Part shown: in pieces, positions 55,807 through 64,000 of the stretch
Numbering within the stretch: the stretch's first letter is position 1
How the letters are laid out: each line of letters starts with the position of its first letter
Source: Wurfbainia villosa
Taxonomy: Eukaryota; Streptophyta; Magnoliopsida; Zingiberales; Zingiberaceae
DNA length: 64,000 nt
Assembly (NCBI GenBank): GCA_025175895.1
Contig: CM045988.1
Location: 89,191,137 to 89,255,136, forward strand
Direction of reading: 5' to 3'
Translations under genes and position numbers: made by a program
The notes under the pieces: generated by a model
What the model was told of the DNA's origin: nothing
Database searches by the model: none
The model's input: the letters and a program-made list of their open reading frames with translations, nothing else

Positions 55807-56595
55807 TAACATACAACCATCTCTGCACACATCAATTCTTTCCACTGGAAGACCTAATTCTTTCATCAGTTTTTTCATACTGTAAAAATCATTGGGCAGT
55901 ATATGATCACACGACAATGCCTCTTCAAAAGCTTGAACAAAATTATTAAAATAATCTTCAGACACATTATCCTCTGCCTTGACATTCAACAGTCTTGCGG
56001 TGAACGATAGTTTAGTGTGAGTCTCACAACCAACCCATAATGGTTCATCTGCAACACTCAACACCTCCTGAAATTTGAGATATGCTTCATTATTCATATT
56101 TTCATCGATATTTGTTACTTGTACCTCTTCCAAGGGTGATGCATTAGTAAACATTTGCTCAACTGTTGGAGGACAACTTGAAGTTGTACCTTGTGATTGG
56201 GGAATCAAATTCGGACCCGCTACATCAAATATCATCCTCTGATATGAATTTAATTGATTATAATAACTTTGATCCCTAGAGATTTGTGTGTTGTGTCTAT
56301 GATAATCCTCATCAGATATAAATGGTTCACCATGACATGTCCAGTTATAGTAATTTGAAGTAAAACTAAATCTACAAAGATGCTCTGAAACTTTGCTAGA
56401 CGGTAAAAATCTACCATTGTAACACTTTCTGCACGGACACCTTATCTGATTACCATCCATAAACTCAACATTACTAGATGCAAAATTTAAAAACTCTTTA
56501 AACCCACTCAAAAATTCATCAGTTAAACCCCGACGTTCAGGTAAATTCCTTTTATACATCCAACTCCTTTCACGCTGCATTATGTCTGTTTTCAA
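55807..56595 (-). pseudogene. TNP2 transposase, N-terminal part
   Basis: Starts at 56595 (MKTDIMQRERSWMYKRN). The Transpos_assoc domain (about residues 6-90) has RGLTDEFLSGFKEF, IRCPCRKC, a conserved HL and TCHGEP. A spacer with SYYNQLNSYQRMIFDV follows, then PLWVGCETHTKLSFTARLLN, LGLPVERIDVCRDGCML, ending at the gypsy-1 insertion. The rest of the zinc motif and the Transposase_21 domain resume at 35918. The codon split is consistent with the TAACA duplication: the frame is the same on both sides, so the gene was open when gypsy-1 landed. Confidence 0.85.
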
Positions 56596-56860
56596 TAAAT
56601 TATATTAATAAAAACTCCTAGAAAATACATTAATACGAATATACAGTTAGTTCACATATGAATGAAATTAAGATATAACAGAAATAATAACATGAGATAG
56701 TATAATAAACAAATTGATATCATTATTAAAATAAGGGTTGACGGTATTACCTAACAAAAGTAAGCAAGGGCAATCGTCGTCGCGGCGTGGCGGTTGCTTG
56801 CGAGCGTGACCGGTGGCTCAATGGCTCATGTGGTGGTACAGGGCAATGACCGGTGGCTCA
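56596..56860 (-). other. CACTA 5' leader of TNP2 gene
   Basis: AT-rich leader followed by a GC-rich stretch with a repeated GACCGGTGGCTCA (56808 and 56849). No CACTA subterminal GCGACGAA repeats appear. The breakpoint with gypsy-2 is at about 56861. Confidence 0.4.
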
Positions 56861-59698
56861 TGAGAATATTAAATTTAATGGCCAAAGCATTAAGGAAAAT
56901 AATCCTGGAAATTTTTCAGGAATTTTAGGGAATTTTAGGAATTTTTCCGGAATTTTTCTGGATTTAAATGGAGTTCGTACGAGGTATTTACGGGGATAAG
57001 AAAAACAGGCTTTTAAAGGGCTTGTTTGGTTTATCTGTATTGAGAGGTTAATAAATTCTATTAACGTATAGTTAAATAAAAAACCTTTTCTTTTCCGTCG
57101 CGATTTCCCCCTTGCGGTTTCTTTTCCGTCGATTTCCCCCTTGCGGTTTTTCTCTCGAGCGACATCTTCTCTGCCGGCAATCCCTTCTCCTTCGACGATC
57201 AGGCAGCGTTCGCCTTCGTCGGCGCCGCCCTCCTCGCTCTGACCGCCGCAACCTTCCTCTGCGCACGCATCTCCGCCGGCTCCTCTGCCACCGATGGTGC
57301 GCGCCGGCCTCCTCTGCCAAAGAGCGCCGTCGCCGCTCCTCTTTCTTTCTCCCCGCCTGCGATTGCTGCTAGCCTAGTCGCCGTTACATGCCGATTTGGG
57401 GTGGAGGCTGCGATCCCTGCCGGTGGTCGCCGGAGTAAGGTAGGAGTCGGATTCCTTGTTCCTTGGACGAGATTGAAAGTCCTAGCTGTGGATTTCCTAT
57501 TTGAGCTTGATCAGTGATTTTGGACAGTGATAGTGAGCGCCGGTTGCCGATGAACAGGGGATGGCAGGAAGCAAGATCGTCGTGTGGGGTGCTAGGGCAG
57601 CAGCAAGAAATTCTGGTGAACAGAGATTTGGGAAGGATTACTGCCGAGAGATTTCCAAGGCTGGTAAGTTTGAGCTAGCCTCTCTTTTAGCTGTAAAATT
57701 GTTAGATTTTTGAGTGGTTGTGTTGTGGTAATGGTGGATAGATATAGGAGTAGGTAAGAGTTTCTTTTGTGGATTGGTTGACCGATGTTGTGAGGAGAGG
57801 AATTGAAAAGAATCGGTGAGTGAGGTTAGGGGCAATGATAGAGGCGACAAGGAAGTAGCAGTTGTGAGGTAGAGTTTTGTTTTGGAGGTGGTCGCGCAAG
57901 GGTGTCGACTGTGAATTTGAGAAATTGAGTTGGGGGTATCGATTGTCGGTGGAATTCCTAGGGCGGGTGAGCTTGATTGGTCGATTTGGGTTGATTCCGG
58001 TGTTATTCGGTTGATCGGTACGGTATTCGGAGGATATGGGATTTGGATGATATTGTTTGATCTTGAGGATATTTTTATAGGTGATGAATTAGGTTAATTG
58101 ATTTGGAATTAATTGGGCTAAATTAATTGTATGGATATTTATGGACAAGGAAAATTGGAAATAGTTTGGGTTAATTGGGATATAAAGGAAATCGATTAAT
58201 TATTCGATTTGTCGTTGAATTGTATTTTTGTGCTTGACTATAGTCATGCTTTATGCAGGTTTCGATCACGAGGCAGGTTCCCAGTCGTGACGATTTGGTT
58301 CTTGTGGATATATATTCAGGCGGGTATTTTGACTTAACTTTTAGATTAAGTCAAGTTGATATGCTAGTTAGGATAACTTACAATAACATTTTCATGTTTA
58401 TATGCCTGGTATGATTTTGGTGCCTACTAGATACATGCATATGATAGGATATGATTATATTTTCCTGTTTGATTTGGATCATAGTATATGGATTAGGGAT
58501 ATGTACATATTGATTGTACATATTATTCGGATAGGTATTTTGAGTAGGGTTTACATGTTTTAGTATCATGCATCATTTTTGCATGATTGCATGCTAGACG
58601 AGTTCCATTATTGTTGAGCCCGCAATTTAGTTACATGGCTCTACACACCGCCACTCATGGGTTAGTGGTACATCGAGGGTGTGTGCATTGCTCTCGTCAC
58701 CGTCCTCATGGGTAGCGATGAGGCGGTGTGGTAGCGGCGAGGATCCCTCCTCTGGCCTATGACAGGAGATGAGAGCTTAGCTCCCCACTATGTTTGGGGC
58801 GGGAGGATAGGTGTACTCCAAAGATCCTATCCACTCGGTCACTCGGGAAGCGATGATGGCGAGTGCACGGATTGTCATAGCCCTACCCACTCGGACTTCA
58901 CCATTGCGTGTGGCGGTGGTAGCGTCGAGGGTGACCATGTCATTACGCGACACATGCATTTTACCTGGATTGCATTTTGTATTGTGTTTGCTGCATTATT
59001 GTATTGATGCCTTGGATGTGCATATGATTGTCATGCATACAGGATACATGTTTATATATGGTCAGGACTCTATTACTTCTAGTCAGGCACATGCTCCTAT
59101 ATCAGGGTAGGAGATTCAGGTAAGTACAGTCATTTTGTATTTCTTGCTTGCATACCCTATTTATGTGAGACTGTACTGGCATGGTATTTTTATTGTTAGC
59201 TATACCTTACTTTGCATATCTACTATACCCGCAGAGTTCTTTGAACTCACCCCGTTGATTTATATCTATTTCAGGATGAAGCTGTCAGGAGAGTCCAGCT
59301 GCCAAACCCCCTCGTCGTGGAAGTGTATTTGGTTATTTGTTTTTGGTTTTGGATATCTTGTTTAGAAGATATATTTAGGACTGGAATTGGATTTATGTAT
59401 TCGTGGATTTTTGGTGTCCTTATGGACCTCTATTCGGAGTTTGTTCTGGATTGGATTTTGGTTGAGTATTCCTGCCCAGATGGCAGAAGGGGTAGGTTTA
59501 GTTATGATATTCTTTTGTGTATATCATTTGATTGTTGGCCTGAGGCCTGATTTATTATCTGCGTGGGTGTTTGGATTCCGGTCGTGTTGACCGATGTATA
59601 GTGGCCGTGTAGGCCTTGTATGTAAATTGACATTGTCACCCGTACAGGGGAGATGCTGCCGGATTTTCGTTTGGCGGGGACTCTTTCGGGGCGTGACA
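56861..59698 (+). repeat. 5' LTR of gypsy-2
   Basis: About 2.84 kb. AT-rich start, GC-rich block 57100-57400 with arginine-rich frames on both strands (spurious), long body, and hairpin-forming CCACTC-loop-GTGG words at 58650-58920, then the GCGTGACA end. The first 475 bp recur at 63525-64000. Confidence 0.85.
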
Positions 59699-62600
59699 AT
59701 TTATTTGGTATCAGAGCGCCTAGGTTTTCGAGTTCCTAGGGGTTTTTGGATTTTTCGGAGTTCGCCACGTTTGGCAGGTTTTACGAGGCAATTTGGAAAA
59801 TTTTGGATTGGTATGGATTTCCGACGATTTTTATATTTCGGAATTCGAGGATTTATGACGAGGTCAATATGGGGATTTGGCAGCGACAGGACCTCTCCTG
59901 CGGCGAAACAGGTATGCTGAAATTTTTATATATTTTTACTTCTAGAAACATCTGTTCTAGTAACATCTGTAATAATTTAACAGATATGAGACAAGGTGAG
60001 CGTGCTCTCGCAGACCAGACGCGTAGTGCGGTAACCACGCAAGAGGACAGTGAGATCTCTGGCTAAGGAGTTGCCAGAAGGGTCTATAAAGTTTTGACTC
60101 ATGTGCAGACTCGTAGTAGGGGTCGCCCACCAAGGTGACCAACCGGAGTTGCCGTAGTGTTTATACTCCTGGTTAGATTGACTATGTGTTTAGTGGATAA
60201 CAGGAAATAACATTTAAGTGTGTTGGTCACTATTTGTAATCGTAGATGGAGTTGACCACAAATGACTTGTTCAGTTTGTGAGTCTTGGACATGTGACGAA
60301 AATATGCATTGCCTTTTGAGTGGCGTCTGCAGCGGTCAAGTCGTCACATTGGTTGTAAATCAAGGACTATAGTGTTAGAGATTTTCACCGATTATGCTAG
60401 CGATTATTACTCAGTGGGCAATGGACAAAGAATGTATACTATTGTTGATACAGTCCTTGGAGGTTTAAGTTCTGAAGTTCCTAGGATTTTGATCCTTGAG
60501 CGGCTTGAGCCTTAGATTGATAACATCAAGGTACTGCTAAGTACCTAACTGTATTTATAGGAGTGGAGATAGTTTCTTACTATTGCAATGATTAAGTTGT
60601 TACTTGGTGGAATATATAGGAGAATTTTGGGAAAATAACCCATTACGGGATCATGGGTTCAGGATGTTTTCGGAAGACAATATTTCCTTATGCTATTTTT
60701 GTATGACTTATTGTTGAGGAATTCTTGAGTCTTTAGTTGAGTGATAAATTGTTAATGGATTTCACTATAGAGTTTACTAGAATTACAGAGTTTACCCCCT
60801 CCACTTAATGGTTTAAGATAGTGATTGAGTTGCCTTCGATCACCCCCAATTTATTTGTTTACATTTGGATTAGGATAGTTGGATTTTTTCCATCAGTTTC
60901 TTATCGGAAGGCATTAGGGTGAGTCATAATTATGAAAATGACTGCAACAAGTGTCTCAAGAGAATAGTGTAGTCAATCTAGTGATAATAATCTACACTTC
61001 GGATAAGGCAACGGTAGAAGTCGTGAACGTGCTTTTCTAGCTGAATTCATGTGACATTATTTCGTTCCCATGTTGATGTTCGATATTGATTATGTTGGTT
61101 GCTAGAGATGGTAACTTAATGTTGATGATGGAGGTTTACAACCTCTTGAGTGATTGAGGGTTTAGTTGGAATTTTAGTTTATTTTGGTGGTGATCAAGGC
61201 TCTGTCTCAGGAATAAAAGATTGATGAAACAACTCATTTCCCAGTGGAAAACAGGAATATGGATTTAAGTTTTCTCCTCAGATATATGTCGCTATCAGAA
61301 GTAGTTTGTACACTTGTGGAGATATGAGGTTGGTTGTATGGTTCTTGAAGAAAATGATAGGAAGAGGTGTATACACTTAGATTCATACAGTTATCGAATT
61401 CTTTTTCTAGATCACTGTGAAATAGGGAATCCATTAAGAGCAGAAGTTGGATGAGTTTACATCTTTACTCGAAAGGAGTTGTAGATGATTGAAGGATTGA
61501 TCATTGAGGTATTACTATAGTTTACCTTACTTGATGATATATTGAGAGGTACAGGTGTTTACAGATATCTGTGGTTAAAACATGCACTGATAGGATTAAA
61601 TGGATTTTTATATTTAGATTATGTGGATTAATAGTGTTTCCACTGATAGGTGAGATATTGAGATGATTACTGTGATGATTATCACAGGGGTATGAAAATG
61701 ATTTTGGATGTTTATAGGTTGATTGATGGACATGTTATATTATGGTGAGAGAGTTGACTTAATTGTTTTATAGTTGACTTGGTTGATATGATGTGAATAT
61801 CTGGATATTAACTTGGAGGTTATGCTTGTGACATGATGGTATAAGAAGGTCTCTCGGATGCCTGTATAATTCGAGAGTAATCAGATGTAGTGTTGGAGGA
61901 ACTTCTAGGCTTGCCGCGGTATAGGCAAGTAGAGTAGGCGATCGGAGTGATTTCGAAAATAGTTTAAATATCGAAGATCCCCTACTGTGAGATAATTTAT
62001 TTGGTACTGAGGTAATGTTATTTTTACGAGCTAATATTTTTACTTATGGTGCGTTGGCTGAGGGCTAGTGTAAAGCGCACAAGGTTGTTAAAGCTCGTGA
62101 TGTACTCAAGGCAATGTCATTCAATTGGCTATGAGCCCAATCGAGTTGCTTAGCTACCGTCATCAATCGGTCTTTCAAAGTTAGCAAGGTTGATGATGCC
62201 GAGAGGTATTTGTTAGAATGACGATTTTTCCAGGAGATAATTTAGTTGGTATCAGTGTTGCTTAACACTATGGGAATTGGAAGAATCTAAGTTCCAATTA
62301 AAGGAGGTGTTGGATGGGATATTTATAGTCCCAATATTTTAATTCTTGAGAAACTCTGGAACTCATTGTTCAAAGAGAGATGAACTTTTGAGGTTATACA
62401 ACTATTATCGATGATGGAATGTGGTAGTGGTAGAAGGAAATGATTATCCTTCATGGTTGATTGAGGATCTATTTAGATCAACTATAGGACACCTGTGTAT
62501 ACTCTATGATTGATTTATGATAGGTATGTTGATATTGTAGTGACAGGATGTCATACAATTATCAAAGTCGTATAGATGATTGATATATCATCAGCCTAGA

Positions 62601-63524
62601 GTAAAGAGGATGCAGGTGTATAGTGGTGACAATTTCATACTTGGTATGAATTGTACGAGGTTTGATTATCTTGTTTGACTTATGACGACTTTGTCGTACA
62701 GGGATTTAGGAAATCGTGTATTCTGGACACGATTGGATCATTTATGAAGGTGGCAGTTGAAGTTGAGCACTCGACCACCGTAGATGATGGTTTTCACGTA
62801 TTGATTTGATTATTACCATAGATATGGATAGGATGCTCTAGTGGTTCTACACCGCTGATTGGTGATGAAATTTACTTGGTCTGAAGCTTGGAAAACTAGT
62901 TTAAGGGCTCAGACGATGGTTGACTATTATGCCAGTATTGTTTAATTATTCTGGTGTGAAAGGAAGGTTAATTTATATGCGGAACTTAGTTGACTTGGCA
63001 GTCTGGTGATCAGTGTGTCAACTGGTAAAGGTGGAATACTAATAATCAGCAAGGTTCTGTACTGAGATGGACAGTCTTGGGAGATTATTTTGAATTCGGA
63101 AAGGACTTAGTATGATTAGCTAAGTCCGCTCATTTTCGTTCGATCCATACGATGAGTTTGTTGGATCGCTGGATAATTTTATATTGAGGAGATATACAAT
63201 TCATGGAGTATCTTTGAGTATTGTATGCGATAGCGATTCAGGATTTACCTTAGGATTATGGCATAGTCTTTTACAGGTCACGGATATCGAGCTCGACTCT
63301 GGTACAGCAAGGTACTTATTATAGGTGGTCTAAATGAAGATATTATTCATACTTTGGAAGGGCTGCTAGAAGCAAGTGTGATTTAATGTTAAGGGATATC
63401 AGTAACCCCACTTAGTCACTTGAAGAGTGACTTGTCTCCAGATGCTTGAGATGGTTGTTGGGACATCTCGTACTAATATACGAGTAGAAAATTTAGGGAC
63501 CAAATTTTTATTAGTAGGGGAGAA
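59699..63524 (+). pseudogene. Gypsy-2 internal region with decayed gag-pol
   Basis: Primer site TGGTATCAGAGCG at 59706-59718. A short gag-start trace near 60085-60140 (HVQTRSRGRPPR). From 61830 the order of pol traces is the same as in gypsy-1: CTCTCGGATGCCTGTATAAT (61852), TATCCTTCATGGTTGATTGA (62446), TTTCATACTTGGTATGAATT (62632) and a CGGAAAGGACTTAG region (63098). All frames are closed by many stops. The purine tract ATTAGTAGGGGAGAA is at 63510-63524. Confidence 0.7.
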
Positions 63525-64000
63525 TGTTAAATACTGAAGATTTAAAATATTAAATTTAATGGCCAAAGCATTAAGGAAAATAATCCTGGAAATTTTTCAG
63601 GAATTTTAGAGAATTTTAGGAATTTTTTCGGAATTTTTCTGGATTTAAATGGAGTTCGTACAAGGTATTTACGGGGATAAGAAAAATAGGCTTTTAAAGG
63701 GCTTGTTTGGTTTATCTGTATTGAGAGGTTAATAAATTCTATTAACGTATAGTTAAATAAAAAAAAAACTTTTTCTTTTCCCGTGCGCCCGATTTCCCCC
63801 TTGCGGTTTTCTTTTCCCGTGCGCCCGATTTCCCCCTTGCAGTTTTTCTCTCGAGCGACATCTTCTCTGCCGGCAATCCCTTCTCCTTCGATGATCAGGC
63901 AGCGTTCGCCTTCATCGGCGCCGCCCTCCTCGCTCTGACCGCCGCAACCTTCCTCTGCGCATCTCCGCGGCTCCCTTGCACACGATGGTGCGCCGGCCTC
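63525..64000 (+). repeat. 3' LTR of gypsy-2, start only
   Basis: From TGTTAAATACTG. It matches 56865-57310 with small changes; TTCCCGTGCGCCCGATTTC replaces the shorter TTCCGTCGCGATTTC of the 5' LTR. The right end lies outside the window. Confidence 0.85.

Larger units (their letters stand above)
29981..56860 (-). mobile_element. CACTA (En/Spm) transposon, right end missing
   Basis: It begins with CACTACAAAAAAATATAATT, the CACTA terminal motif, next to TTA (possible 3-bp target duplication). Subterminal repeats, a Transposase_24-type gene and a TNP2 gene follow, both transcribed on the minus strand. About 27 kb of span includes the 19.9-kb gypsy-1 insertion, leaving roughly 7 kb of CACTA sequence. 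No matching TTTTTGTAGTG end or subterminal repeats occur to the right of the TNP2 start. The other terminus was lost at, or lies beyond, the gypsy-2 element. Confidence 0.8.
56861..64000 (+). mobile_element. Gypsy-2, long-LTR chromovirus-like element, cut by window
   Basis: 5' LTR 56861-59698, internal 59699-63524, and 3' LTR from 63525 past the window end. The LTR end TCGGGGCGTGACA, the primer site and the purine tract match gypsy-1 in form. The LTR sequence is a different family but shares short blocks with gypsy-1 (CGTACAGGGGAGATG). The internal region is 3.8 kb, nearly the same length as in gypsy-1, and shares its decayed pol. Compared with the 3' LTR (TGTTAAATACTG...), the 5' LTR lacks about 17-21 bp at its start. 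Confidence 0.85.

Noticed and set aside
57072..57372. Arginine-rich overlapping frames on both strands
   Set aside because: They lie in the GC-rich block of the gypsy-2 LTR. Composition explains the open frames and there is no domain.

Overview
This is a plant nuclear window made almost entirely of transposable elements. It holds at least two plant-type Ty1/copia elements with tRNA-iMet primer sites, very long-LTR Ty3/gypsy elements, a CACTA (En/Spm) transposon with TNP2 and Transposase_24 genes, TRIMs, and hAT and other MITEs. I see no intact host gene, rRNA, tRNA or CRISPR. One short possible host exon lies at 10042-10344. The species cannot be fixed from the sequence. An angiosperm with a large, repeat-rich genome fits.

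Layout. 1-2736 holds a copia LTR cut by the window edge and a decayed gypsy-type LTR. 3140-5095 is a very old copia pol remnant, broken by a hAT MITE (TSD TGTGTTAC/TGTATTAC) and a TRIM (TSD TTATG). 5600-10042 is a mosaic of MITEs: a 739-bp hAT element with TSD ATTTTGTC, a copia solo LTR with TSD CTTGA, and a (TA)31 tract. 10440-29560 is one Tat-like gypsy element. It keeps gag and protease remnants, has lost the rest of pol, and carries large tandem-repeat arrays before its 3' LTR. Three later insertions lie in it: a TRIM (12104-12771, TSD CAATC), copia-1 (14583-22447) and a gypsy solo LTR (25723-29365, TSD TTTTC).

From 29981 to about 56860 lies a CACTA element whose genes run on the minus strand. 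Its TNP2 transposase gene is split by a 19.9-kb gypsy insertion (35919-55806, TSD TAACA). That insertion is itself split by copia-2 (41651-50134, TSD CTATA). A second long-LTR gypsy element runs from 56861 past the window end.

How the parts relate. Nesting and TSDs give a clear relative order: CACTA, then gypsy-1, then copia-2; and Tat gypsy, then copia-1, TRIM-2 and solo LTR. Every coding element is broken, so all would depend on proteins supplied elsewhere. Points most worth a second look are a long-LTR gypsy lineage that moved while carrying an already ruined pol, satellite-like arrays inside the Tat element, hairpin and splice-donor-like arrays in the long LTRs, a palindromic decamer cluster just upstream of copia TATA boxes, an in-frame loss of the catalytic YVDD segment in copia-2, and signs of base-level sequence error in one LTR copy.
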